Source: a virus. Taken from it: a stretch of 64,000 bases of DNA. Below, one piece after another: positions 13,463-20,732 of the stretch. The notes under the pieces were generated by a model. That model ran no database searches. It was given only the letters and a program-made list of their open reading frames with translations, and was not told the DNA's origin. Location of the stretch: positions 1 through 64,000 of IMG/VR virus record IMGVR_UViG_3300046370_000598; one strand, 5' to 3'. The translations under genes and the position numbers were made by a program. The number at the start of each line of letters is the position of its first letter. Positions within the stretch are counted from its first letter, which is position 1.

Positions 13463-15360
13463 AAGTCGAATTGAATTTTATCTTTTCCATTATGAGGAAA
13501 ATTCACGATTCTTTGAGTTCCTAAAAACGGAATGAAAGCTATTTCAAAATATCCATCATTATCTAATTGTCCTTCCATAACAGGAAGGTTTGCTAATGAA
13601 TCACTATAAGGTATGCATTTATGTATATGCGGGTTACCATCTAAAATTTCAAAATACTTTGGGTTCGTTGAGAAATATACATTATATTCTGGATATTGTT
13701 TTTTAATATTTGGTAAAAGTGATGTCGCTAAATATATATCACCAATTCTTTCAGGCATGACAATTAGCAATCTTTTACCTTCATCATCCTCATCTAATAA
13801 ATCTGCTAATTCTACTTTTTTATTTTCTCTATTTTCTTTTTCTGCAACACCTTTAAAGTAAGCTAAGACGTCTTCTCTTGTAAGATCACTTTGCAATCTT
13901 TGCATCCAATGTTTGTGACCATCTTCTAATTCGTTTGTGTTTACTTTTAGTATATTTTTATACAAATCAATTATCCATTCTGAATCATTTTTTATATCAG
14001 GAGGATCATAATTAGGATCTCTTTCTTCTGGCTTGAAATCAAAATCCCAATCTACGTTAGGCATGTCATCTATAATAGATTCCAGTTGTTTGCCTATTAC
14101 ATCCACGCTATAATTATCTATAACGAACTTTCTACCTTTTGTACCCATTTCTTTACGCTTTTCTAGAGGCATATTGAAAACTTTTTTTAATTGATTTGAG
14201 ATACTCTTTGGGTTTGTACTAGCTTTAATAAATTGAGTTCCTTGTTCTCTATATTCAGTCCAACTCAGAGGTAAACTTGCAGCGCTTGGGACACAACAAT
14301 CTTCTCCGCAACTATAGTTTGTTACAAGGGTAATTAATTCTGCTAACTTCGCTTCTTGAATAGGTATTTCTTGACCGCCGCTAGTAAATGGATGGCAATA
14401 AACATCCATTAAATTATATACTTCATTTAGCTGTGTTTCATTAACGCCTGCTTTTGTGTTTGTGGTGACTTGAGATTTTTTTTCACCACAAAATCTACAA
14501 TCTAAATTTTCACCTTGAAAGCTTTTTATTTCATATTCCTGACATTCTTTGCAAAAATAGGTTGTTAAAATTTTTGAAGGATCTATATCTTTCTCTTTTA
14601 TTAATCTAGGTATATCCCAACCTTCTTTCCACGAAGTGTGCAGTAATAACTTTGCGTTAGAGTCTGGATGTTCATCACAAAAGATTTTAAATCCTTCCAG
14701 TAGGTTGGGCACGCTTTTTCTTAATTGATTTCTAAATACGAAACCAATAATAAAATCTTGATGATTTAAGTTTTGATTTAATCTTAATTTTAATTTTGAC
14801 TTTTCATCTAACTTATAAAAATTAGAAGTGTCAATAGCACCCCTAAGAGTCTTAACATGATCTTGGCCAATTTTATTTAAGGATTTTTGAGCAAAGCTTG
14901 CCCAAGTATAGTAATTTTTTATTTTTGGAGCAGATTTTATTGCGTCTGGAAGTATGGGTAAGCTATCTAAAGTTGTCCATATCATGCAATTAATTTTATT
15001 CCACCACGTTTTTTCAGTGAAACCTGAGAAAGCCCATATGTCTTCCACTCCAATATACACATCAGGTCTTTCGTCTTCAATGATCTTATCTATCATCTCC
15101 GCACCGTACCCAGCATTTCTAGCTAATTGCGGATCTTTTTGTAATTTTTTTAATTGTTCAGGATTGTTAGGTAAAGAACCCCTAGCTTTCCATGGTAAAT
15201 TTTGTAAACTAGGATCTCCCCAACTAATACCATTTGAAAATTCTACAAGATCATATTTGCCAGTTTTTTGTAAATGAATTAAAATGTTTTTAACATGCTT
15301 ACCGAATCCAGTTAAAGCTTTACAATGATTGCTATGAATTAATACCTTCTTTTTTTTCAT
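13453..15360 (-). CDS. GT4-type glycosyltransferase fused to N-terminal half of a GT9 domain
   Basis: 635 residues. Residues 1-430 are a GT-B enzyme: IHSNHCKALTGFGKHVKN at the start, an FRNQLRKSVPNLLEGF loop, and the donor motif TSGGQEIPIQEAKLAE (327-342). A zinc-ribbon-like insert (C270, C273, C288, C291) interrupts the C-terminal Rossmann domain. Residues 528-635 begin a second enzyme: LLIVMPERIGDIYLATSLLP is the GT9 N-terminal signature, but the ORF stops before the catalytic half, which the next gene carries. It starts immediately after the SSB-like gene (15360-15941). Likely role: sugar transfer to a surface or virion glycan. Confidence 0.75.
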   Translation of the reverse strand: MKKKKVLIHSNHCKALTGFGKHVKNILIHLQKTGKYDLVEFSNGISWGDPSLQNLPWKARGSLPNNPEQLKKLQKDPQLARNAGYGAEMIDKIIEDERPDVYIGVEDIWAFSGFTEKTWWNKINCMIWTTLDSLPILPDAIKSAPKIKNYYTWASFAQKSLNKIGQDHVKTLRGAIDTSNFYKLDEKSKLKLRLNQNLNHQDFIIGFVFRNQLRKSVPNLLEGFKIFCDEHPDSNAKLLLHTSWKEGWDIPRLIKEKDIDPSKILTTYFCKECQEYEIKSFQGENLDCRFCGEKKSQVTTNTKAGVNETQLNEVYNLMDVYCHPFTSGGQEIPIQEAKLAELITLVTNYSCGEDCCVPSAASLPLSWTEYREQGTQFIKASTNPKSISNQLKKVFNMPLEKRKEMGTKGRKFVIDNYSVDVIGKQLESIIDDMPNVDWDFDFKPEERDPNYDPPDIKNDSEWIIDLYKNILKVNTNELEDGHKHWMQRLQSDLTREDVLAYFKGVAEKENRENKKVELADLLDEDDEGKRLLIVMPERIGDIYLATSLLPNIKKQYPEYNVYFSTNPKYFEILDGNPHIHKCIPYSDSLANLPVMEGQLDNDGYFEIAFIPFLGTQRIVNFPHNGKDKIQFDLCT

Positions 15361-15941
15361 TAAAACGGCGCTTCGCTATCTTCGTCGCTTGATGAATTAT
15401 TTGTTTTATTTTGGTAATTTTTATCTCTGTATTGCTTAGATTTTTCTAATTCAATTTCTCTTCTGTGAGAGAATAAGCAGTTGTAGTAAAAATTAAAAAA
15501 GGCAGATAATTCTTCAACCTCTCCGGGTTCCAGGGGGATCCTGAAAGTTTGATTTCCGTTTCTTGTTAAGTTAATGCCAAACGCAGGAATGGTTACCCAT
15601 ACTTCCTTATCTTGTTGTTTGACTTTTGTTTTCTTGTCCCAAGGAGAAAACTTGATGGAAGTTTTATTTTCTTCGTATGCATGAAATGAAGAGTATTCGT
15701 ATCTATGTTTAAACGCACTGATGATTCCACCTATTTCAAACTCAGTAAATTTAAGGCTAATCTTCTTGTCTGGGTCACTACCATTACCAGAAAAGCTCCC
15801 AGTCTTCTTCTTGTCGTCCCAGCTAAATTGTTGTATAGCGTTAACGTATATCACAGGCTCTTTCTTTTTATCTAAGCCGATTGAAAAATTAAAGGCGCAT
15901 CCAGCGTTTTTACTATTTGGTTTATATAATGATAATGACAT
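15360..15941 (-). CDS. Putative ssDNA-binding protein with acidic tail
   Basis: 193 residues. The N-terminal LYKPNSKNAGCAFNFS start and the alternating beta-strand pattern resemble small ssDNA-binding proteins of other aquatic phages. I cannot assign a named family with certainty. The C-terminus, a polar linker ending DEDSEAPF, looks like the acidic partner-recruiting tail of bacterial SSBs (DDDIPF type). A canonical OB-fold SSB is also encoded at 21332-21718, so this would be a second, specialised binder, perhaps paired with the protein at 11470-12303. The start ATG is preceded by A-rich sequence, not by a Shine-Dalgarno. Confidence 0.45.
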   Translation of the reverse strand: MSLSLYKPNSKNAGCAFNFSIGLDKKKEPVIYVNAIQQFSWDDKKKTGSFSGNGSDPDKKISLKFTEFEIGGIISAFKHRYEYSSFHAYEENKTSIKFSPWDKKTKVKQQDKEVWVTIPAFGINLTRNGNQTFRIPLEPGEVEELSAFFNFYYNCLFSHRREIELEKSKQYRDKNYQNKTNNSSSDEDSEAPF

Positions 15942-16003
15942 TTTTGTATCTGATTAAATTAAATTTAATAGATACTATAATAAAAATCTATTTTCTCAAT
16001 TAT
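15942..16003. other. 62-bp intergenic gap with a possible minus-strand promoter
   Basis: The gap is AT-rich. On the minus strand TATAGT (15974-15979) could serve as a -10 box about 30 bases before the 15941 start. The only TTGAGA upstream is just 14 bp away, which is poor spacing, so the promoter is weakly supported. No terminator hairpin is seen. Confidence 0.25.
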
Positions 16004-16885
16004 TTATATATCTTTTATGTAATGACACCATGATTCTTCACTTGACAGTTCGTCGTATTTTCTATAGCTAGATGTCCATTTGCTATTAGGTAAATCTTTT
16101 ATTCTTATTATATTAAAATGCTTTTGCATTAAATGTATAGAATTATCTAGAAGAGGTTTGTCGAATTTTTTCTCAATAGGGTCATAATAAGAACTTATAG
16201 CTGATATAGCTATTAATTGCTCAGGAGTTAAACGTCCAACTTCGCGCTTCTTGCATCTGTTCAATGTCTCTGAGAAGACGGTTTTTAGTCTACTGGTTTC
16301 CCCAGCTATCAAGTGATCAGAAGGGTGGTATTTAAACTCTTTATCTTTTCTGAAATAAATATTAGATGTAACTATTTTAAACCAATTATATACCCCTGTT
16401 GATTCATTTTTAGTATCTCTATTTCTTTTTAAGATTTCTATTAATGGGTCTAGGACTGGATAGCTTTCATCGGATCTAACTTTTATAGATAGAAAGCCTG
16501 ATGCGTTTCTTAATCCATTTAAAGTTGTTATGTTTTGATAAACCATTGGATTCTTTGTTTTGGTTTTAAATACAAAAGGTTGCGCTTCCGAGTATTTATT
16601 TACAATTAATTTTATACGATCCTTAAAAGGATTTAAAATATTAATATCATCTGTATCCCAGCAACTAACTACTACTTCTCCATAATTTAAATAATTTGGT
16701 ATCGTGTTTATTGATCTATGATTAAGTGGACCTTGGATTATTATTGAGATTCTATTCTCTAATTGTTCAAATCTTCTTAATAAGTTTTTTTGTACAGTGA
16801 GTTGAAAGTTTGTGAATTCATTAACATATTCCAACCTTTCTCCTGTCTTGGAATTTTTTAAATCATGAGGATTCCAATTTTTCAC
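16004..16885 (-). CDS. WavE-like lipopolysaccharide/glycan synthesis protein
   Basis: 293 residues with a GTG start (complement of 16883-16885), overlapping the upstream gene by four bases. It contains the WavE-family opening ISIIIQGPL followed by VVVSCWDTDD, a QNITTLNGLRNA block and an IKVRSDES block. WavE proteins take part in LPS core or capsule biosynthesis and are presumed glycosyltransferases; substrate unknown. It lies in a run with a GDPD-like protein and a sugar nucleotidyltransferase, so a shared glycan pathway is likely. Confidence 0.7.
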   Translation of the reverse strand: MKNWNPHDLKNSKTGERLEYVNEFTNFQLTVQKNLLRRFEQLENRISIIIQGPLNHRSINTIPNYLNYGEVVVSCWDTDDINILNPFKDRIKLIVNKYSEAQPFVFKTKTKNPMVYQNITTLNGLRNASGFLSIKVRSDESYPVLDPLIEILKRNRDTKNESTGVYNWFKIVTSNIYFRKDKEFKYHPSDHLIAGETSRLKTVFSETLNRCKKREVGRLTPEQLIAISAISSYYDPIEKKFDKPLLDNSIHLMQKHFNIIRIKDLPNSKWTSSYRKYDELSSEESWCHYIKDI

Positions 16886-17304
16886 AATAAATAATCAGAA
16901 CATAATCCAAAACATGGGTTACCGCTATAGTCCCTAATATTGTCAACAACTATAACGCTTTTATTGCAAACCCTTTTACCTGGATAAGTCCATATGAAAT
17001 TTTTAGATGTTAATGTAAAATCATCAGATTCATGCCAGAAGAAATTTAAAGTGCGAAACTCACTTAAAATATCCATGGCTTCTAGGTTTTTACAATGAAT
17101 CCATAAGTGTTGAGAGTTATTGCATAAAAACTGCATTGGACAAGGCGATTCTGGTTTGTCGTGACCTAACCATAGTTGATCTCTAGCCCAAACGTCAATC
17201 TCCACATCATAGCCTAAATCCAAGGCTTCTTGTATGTATTCTATTGTATTCTCTCTTTCTTTATTAGGTCCGTTTATATTACCTCTATGCGAAACAAATA
17301 TCAT
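16882..17304 (-). CDS. Short glycerophosphodiester phosphodiesterase-like protein
   Basis: 140 residues. The metal-site pattern of the GDPD TIM-barrel family is present: H6-R7 (SHRGN), E18 (ENT), E35 and D37 (VEIDVW) and H48 (LGHD). The protein is much shorter than usual GDPDs (about 240 residues), matching a compact form often found in capsule and surface-sugar clusters. It may hydrolyse a phosphodiester in a glycan precursor; the substrate is not deducible. Its ATG lies inside the end of the HAD-nucleotidyltransferase gene (20-base overlap), suggesting translational coupling. Confidence 0.7.
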   Translation of the reverse strand: MIFVSHRGNINGPNKERENTIEYIQEALDLGYDVEIDVWARDQLWLGHDKPESPCPMQFLCNNSQHLWIHCKNLEAMDILSEFRTLNFFWHESDDFTLTSKNFIWTYPGKRVCNKSVIVVDNIRDYSGNPCFGLCSDYLL

Positions 17305-18661
17305 GTTTTAAAAATAAATTTAAATCCTCAGGAGTCCCTAGTCCCCACATTTTTTCTATATGAAAAGTTTTAACTCTAGCTCCTATAAGTAATGCTTCGT
17401 TGTATACCGGGCATACATAAAATTCATTATTAACCCTTATATTCTTTTTTATCATTGACTCGGCACATTGAACATAATCCGATCCCTTTTTCCAGAAATA
17501 TATGCCAACTGTAGCATTATTGCTTATCGGCTTTTTTTCTGCAACCTCAGTGACAAATCCATTTTCGTTTAATTTTGCGTAACTCCATTTAGGGTGAGTT
17601 GATTGAAAAGTTAAAATTGATCCATCTATGTCATCCGCCATGCATGAATACATAAATTGATTACTTTCCCATTCTACGTATTGGTCTGAATTGGCTAGCA
17701 CTAATGGTTCATCGTTATCTATGAATTCTTTTGCTAGTAATGTTGTACATGCTGCGCCCTCCGTCATACCTTCTACCTGCACGATCTCACAATTTGGAGA
17801 GATTAAATTTAAAGTATGCTTTAAGGAATATTTTTCATAATGATCTTTTTGTACAATAAATATATGTCTAGCATCTATATTGAGATTTTCTACAACCCTT
17901 TGTATCATGGGTTTTCCATTAACATCTATGAGGGGTTTAGGAAAAGTATAACCTGCCTGCTCGAACCTTGAGCCTGCTCCTGCCATTGGTATTAAAACGT
18001 TCATTTTATCTCCTTGCCATTTTGGTGAAATTTTAGATTTTTTTTCTGCCTTGAGTATAGTATTATATATTTTGTCAAAAGTCAAGTCGCTAGAATCTTT
18101 AACTGCGCATAAATGTGCTCCACTGCGTATCGCCGCTTTGCGTCCTATATGGGAATCTTCAACTATTATTGTCTCATCAGGATTAATTCCTAATTTGATC
18201 ATGCATCTCATGTAGACTTCCGCACTTGGTTTAGGATTATTAACATCTTCATTTGAGAAAAGTAAGTCTATATAATCAAAAAAACCTTTTCTTATTAACA
18301 TTAACTTGGATGTCTCTCGTATAGAGTTTGTGGCGCAAGCTAATTTGAATCCTTGTTCTTTTAATTTTTCTAAAATAGATCTTATTCTTTGATCTTGATT
18401 ATAAGAATTTATTTCTTCAATTGTTTTTTGTTGTTTTAATTGCCATACTTTATTATGAAATTCTTTTGGTAGATTCTTTTCTTTTGTTAGTTTATTTAGT
18501 TTTTGTGTTGTAGTTAATGCATCGTACTTACAAAGATGTTCTTCTTTGCTTATTACGAAATCGCTGCTAATATCAAATAAAGCTTTATTTAATGCTATAA
18601 AATGAAGTTCTCGCGAATCAACTAATACTCCATCTAGATCTAATATTATTAATTTTATCAT
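17285..18661 (-). CDS. HAD phosphatase fused to sugar-phosphate nucleotidyltransferase
   Basis: 458 residues in two domains. Residues 1-205 are a HAD hydrolase with DLDGVLVD (nucleophile D8, acid D10), CATNS, KPSAEVY and VEDSHIG. Residues about 220-458 are a nucleotidyltransferase: MNVLIPMAGAGSRFEQ glycine-rich loop, FPKPLIDVNGKPM, and an LANSDQYV metal/substrate motif. Together they could dephosphorylate and activate a sugar. The second domain begins at an internal ATG (complement of 18002-18004) preceded five bases upstream by AAGGAG, one of the few clear Shine-Dalgarno sequences in the window. A separate nucleotidyltransferase polypeptide may therefore also be made. Confidence 0.8.
   Translation of the reverse strand: MIKLIILDLDGVLVDSRELHFIALNKALFDISSDFVISKEEHLCKYDALTTTQKLNKLTKEKNLPKEFHNKVWQLKQQKTIEEINSYNQDQRIRSILEKLKEQGFKLACATNSIRETSKLMLIRKGFFDYIDLLFSNEDVNNPKPSAEVYMRCMIKLGINPDETIIVEDSHIGRKAAIRSGAHLCAVKDSSDLTFDKIYNTILKAEKKSKISPKWQGDKMNVLIPMAGAGSRFEQAGYTFPKPLIDVNGKPMIQRVVENLNIDARHIFIVQKDHYEKYSLKHTLNLISPNCEIVQVEGMTEGAACTTLLAKEFIDNDEPLVLANSDQYVEWESNQFMYSCMADDIDGSILTFQSTHPKWSYAKLNENGFVTEVAEKKPISNNATVGIYFWKKGSDYVQCAESMIKKNIRVNNEFYVCPVYNEALLIGARVKTFHIEKMWGLGTPEDLNLFLKHDICFA
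18010..18015 (-). promoter_or_regulatory. Internal Shine-Dalgarno AAGGAG inside the fusion gene
   Basis: On the minus strand AAGGAG lies five bases before an in-frame ATG that starts the nucleotidyltransferase domain. Most genes here lack such a site, so its position at a domain boundary suggests internal initiation or a recent fusion of two genes. Confidence 0.55.
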
Positions 18662-19392
18662 TTAATTAACTTGATATTTAGATCGCCAAAGTTTGATGAA
18701 CCTGTTAATCTTGAGTATTTGATATTATTTAGGTTTAAATAGGTGGTTAAAATACATTCTGGAATCTTGCACATGTAGTCTGGGTATCCATTATCCCATA
18801 AATAATCAATAGGTACCTCTATTGAGTCGAAGCAATTCATGTATTTTTTCATTATTTTAACTGGACCAATGCATAACTGATCATTAATTTGCCTAGGTAG
18901 GATAACCTTTTCATAAACAAAGCTAAATGATATAGGTTTTTTAAGTTCTTCTTCGTGATTGTAGAATTTAACACCCTCATAAAAAGGAAATTTAAGTAAG
19001 TTTCTAGATATACAATCTTTTATTTCATGAATTTTAATTTGATCAAATACTTTTATATCTGGTCTTATTCTTATTATTAGATCATATTGATTTTTGCTAT
19101 TAATGCAATAATCTTCAAATACTTTAAATACTTTTTTCATTCCAAAAGTCATTGGTTTTAGTCCTGCCCAATAATCAATTGTATTACTTTTCATTTCTTC
19201 TTTATGATCGTTATAGTTCAATAAGGAAAATCTTTTTGGATTATAAAAACGAATGAAATCTCTATATTCTTCATCTTCCCAAGTAAAAAGAAAGATGTCG
19301 GGTTGAAAGGGTTTGATTATATTGTCAACAATAGAATCTCTTGTTTCCTTCCATTGTCCAAGTTTTCCACTAAAGCATAGGGCTACTCTCAT
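18658..19392 (-). CDS. Putative glycosyltransferase of a phage/capsule family (GT-A-like)
   Basis: 244 residues. The N-terminus VALCFSGKLGQWKETRDS, then DIFLFTWEDEE and a YDLIIRIRPDIKVF block, resemble a family of capsule and LPS-associated putative glycosyltransferases. The N-terminal domain of the 901-residue protein at 44103-46808 begins in a similar way (VAFVFFGQVKNF ... VDYFLVTSK). The RIRPD motif could correspond to a metal-binding DxD variant. It overlaps the helix-turn-helix gene by 23 bases and the next gene by four. Substrate unknown. Confidence 0.55.
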   Translation of the reverse strand: MRVALCFSGKLGQWKETRDSIVDNIIKPFQPDIFLFTWEDEEYRDFIRFYNPKRFSLLNYNDHKEEMKSNTIDYWAGLKPMTFGMKKVFKVFEDYCINSKNQYDLIIRIRPDIKVFDQIKIHEIKDCISRNLLKFPFYEGVKFYNHEEELKKPISFSFVYEKVILPRQINDQLCIGPVKIMKKYMNCFDSIEVPIDYLWDNGYPDYMCKIPECILTTYLNLNNIKYSRLTGSSNFGDLNIKLIK

Positions 19393-19696
19393 CTTTTCCT
19401 CTTATTTTCATACGCCCCTTATCAATTACAAATGTTTTTAAGACAGTGGCCATTTTGTTGCACGTTTTAAATCTATGGATATGGTTCGCTTTTTTTAATC
19501 TAGACATACTCGCCGAGATCTTGCCGTAAGACATACCTCCCAGGTCTTCACCTATTTTATCGTTTGATAAAAATATAGGTTTTCCATGTCCTGCTTTAGT
19601 TGCAAGATAGTTGTAAACAACAAGATCATTACCTATCAATTTACCTCTTACGACATCTTGGTGGATCACCATTGGAATTTGTATGAATTTTCTCAT
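19370..19696 (-). CDS. Small helix-turn-helix DNA-binding protein, first gene of the minus operon
   Basis: 108 residues. LVVYNYLATKAGHGKPIFLS followed by NDKIGEDLGGMSYGKISASM and a basic wing is the pattern of the winged HTH_36-type domain found in replication initiators and phage regulators. The ATG lies seven bases after the -10 box of a strong consensus promoter (19704-19732), so the transcript should be nearly leaderless. Upstream are direct repeats and palindromes (19738-19797) that this protein could bind. It may repress its own and the divergent operon, or act at a replication origin; I cannot decide between them. Confidence 0.6.
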   Translation of the reverse strand: MRKFIQIPMVIHQDVVRGKLIGNDLVVYNYLATKAGHGKPIFLSNDKIGEDLGGMSYGKISASMSRLKKANHIHRFKTCNKMATVLKTFVIDKGRMKIRGKDESSPML

Positions 19697-19703
19697 TCGT
19701 TTA

Positions 19704-19732
19704 ATCTTAAACTAAAAATAGTTTTTTGTCAA
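19704..19732 (-). promoter_or_regulatory. Sigma70-type promoter, leaderless for the HTH gene
   Basis: On the minus strand TTGACA (19727-19732), a 17-bp spacer and TAAGAT (19704-19709) are seen. Seven bases separate the -10 box from the ATG, putting the predicted start point one base before the codon. Confidence 0.75.
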
Positions 19733-19737
19733 GCAAT

Positions 19738-19797
19738 ATTCAAAAAATCGAATTCTGGACATTCAAAAAATTGTACAATGTTAATACTATAGGTATT
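19738..19797. promoter_or_regulatory. Operator/iteron-like cluster between divergent operons
   Basis: ATTCAAAAAAT occurs twice as a direct repeat (19738-19748 and 19761-19771), 23 bp apart, close to two helical turns. It is followed by the perfect palindrome ATTGTACAAT (19770-19779) and the inverted repeat AATAC-5-GTATT (19783-19797). A nearly pure A/T stretch follows (19798-19834). This could be a regulator site or a replication origin; the function is inferred. Confidence 0.5.
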
Positions 19798-19836
19798 CAT
19801 TAATATATTTTATTAATATATATAAATATATAAGAA

Positions 19837-19865
19837 TTGACAAATAGTAAAAAAGATGATATAGT
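19837..19865 (+). promoter_or_regulatory. Sigma70-type promoter, leaderless for the 19873 gene
   Basis: TTGACA (19837-19842), a 17-bp spacer and TATAGT (19860-19865). The ATG is seven bases further on. A possible in-frame TTG start at 19837 is in fact the -35 box. Confidence 0.8.
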
Positions 19866-19872
19866 ATGTAGT

Positions 19873-20169
19873 ATGAAATTTATAGATTTAAGTGAAGATA
19901 GATACTTCTGTATAAAGTGTTCAGATTGGTCGGTCATACTTAACGCCGAAAATGCCACAGAAGCTTGTACGTCAGCATTAAAACTTATGATGAACAAGAG
20001 GGGTAGTAATTTGAAATTATCATCAGTGATGATATCCAATGAATTAAAAGCTGATGTTATGGACGAAGATTATGATGAATTAGTCGAATACCATTCAGTA
20101 TCAATGATGCTTGCAAATGCAGGATTTCATGAATTATCATCAAATTTAAAATCTATACTAGGAGCATAA
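19873..20169 (+). CDS. Small conserved-looking phage protein of unknown function
   Basis: 98 residues. I chose ATG 19873 over the longer in-frame TTG at 19837, because that TTG is part of the -35 box. The sequence (MKFIDLSEDRYFCIKC, then SVILNAENATEACTSALKLM) looks like a compact alpha/beta domain; no catalytic motif is recognised. It is first in the plus operon with dNMP kinase, sigma factor and SSB, so it is probably expressed early. The stop is followed two bases later by the kinase ATG. Confidence 0.7.
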   Translation: MKFIDLSEDRYFCIKCSDWSVILNAENATEACTSALKLMMNKRGSNLKLSSVMISNELKADVMDEDYDELVEYHSVSMMLANAGFHELSSNLKSILGA

Positions 20170-20171
20170 TT

Positions 20172-20723
20172 ATGGGACTAATAGGAATATCGGGATTAGC
20201 GAGATGCGGCAAGGATAGCTTCTTTGAACTTTCTAAATCCTTCTTAAAGGATAGGGATTTAAATTTCAGAAGGTTTGCATTCGCAGACGCACTAAAGGAA
20301 GAATGTGATTCTTTCCTAAAGGAAAATACTGGCATTTCAGCATTTACCGAGAATAGTAAAGAGAAAGAGATAATAAGACCGCTTCTCGTAGTTTATGGGA
20401 CACATATAAGGAGAAAGATGGATAAAAATTGCTGGATATCAAAAATAGAACAAAGGGTTAAAAAATGTATAGCACTCAATCAAGTTGTATTTATTACAGA
20501 TGTTAGATTCAAGAATGAGATAGATTGGGTTCATAGTCTACAGGGTACATCTATACATATATCTAGAGAAAATAATATAGCGCCAAACGAGGACGAACTT
20601 AAGAATGATCCAATCTTAAAATCTTCTTCTTGTATTAAATTAGAGTGGGAAAACTTCTCGAAAGAAAATATGCACAAAATGTCGAATAAAGTTAAAAAAG
20701 TTTTAGAATCAATTATAGAATAA
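20172..20723 (+). CDS. Deoxynucleoside monophosphate kinase
   Basis: 183 residues, of P-loop type. Walker A is GLARCGKDS (residues 8-16), followed by an FAFADALKEE region, a RPLLVVYGTHIRR substrate-binding block and FITDVRFKNE. This matches phage dNMP kinases (T4 gp1-like), which phosphorylate dNMPs to dNDPs for phage DNA synthesis in the cytoplasm. It is one of few genes here with a visible Shine-Dalgarno (GGAG, eight bases before the ATG, inside the end of the previous gene). Confidence 0.85.
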   Translation: MGLIGISGLARCGKDSFFELSKSFLKDRDLNFRRFAFADALKEECDSFLKENTGISAFTENSKEKEIIRPLLVVYGTHIRRKMDKNCWISKIEQRVKKCIALNQVVFITDVRFKNEIDWVHSLQGTSIHISRENNIAPNEDELKNDPILKSSSCIKLEWENFSKENMHKMSNKVKKVLESIIE

Positions 20724-20732
20724 TTTTACATC

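Noticed and set aside
13440-13475. Programmed -1 frameshift site joining the GT9 halves
   Set aside because: No slippery heptamer in the right frame and no clear downstream pseudoknot were found; overlap coupling or an indel is simpler.
19837-19872. TTG start giving 12 extra N-terminal residues
   Set aside because: The TTG is the first part of a perfect TTGACA -35 box with a 17-bp-spaced -10 box; the ATG at 19873 is better placed.
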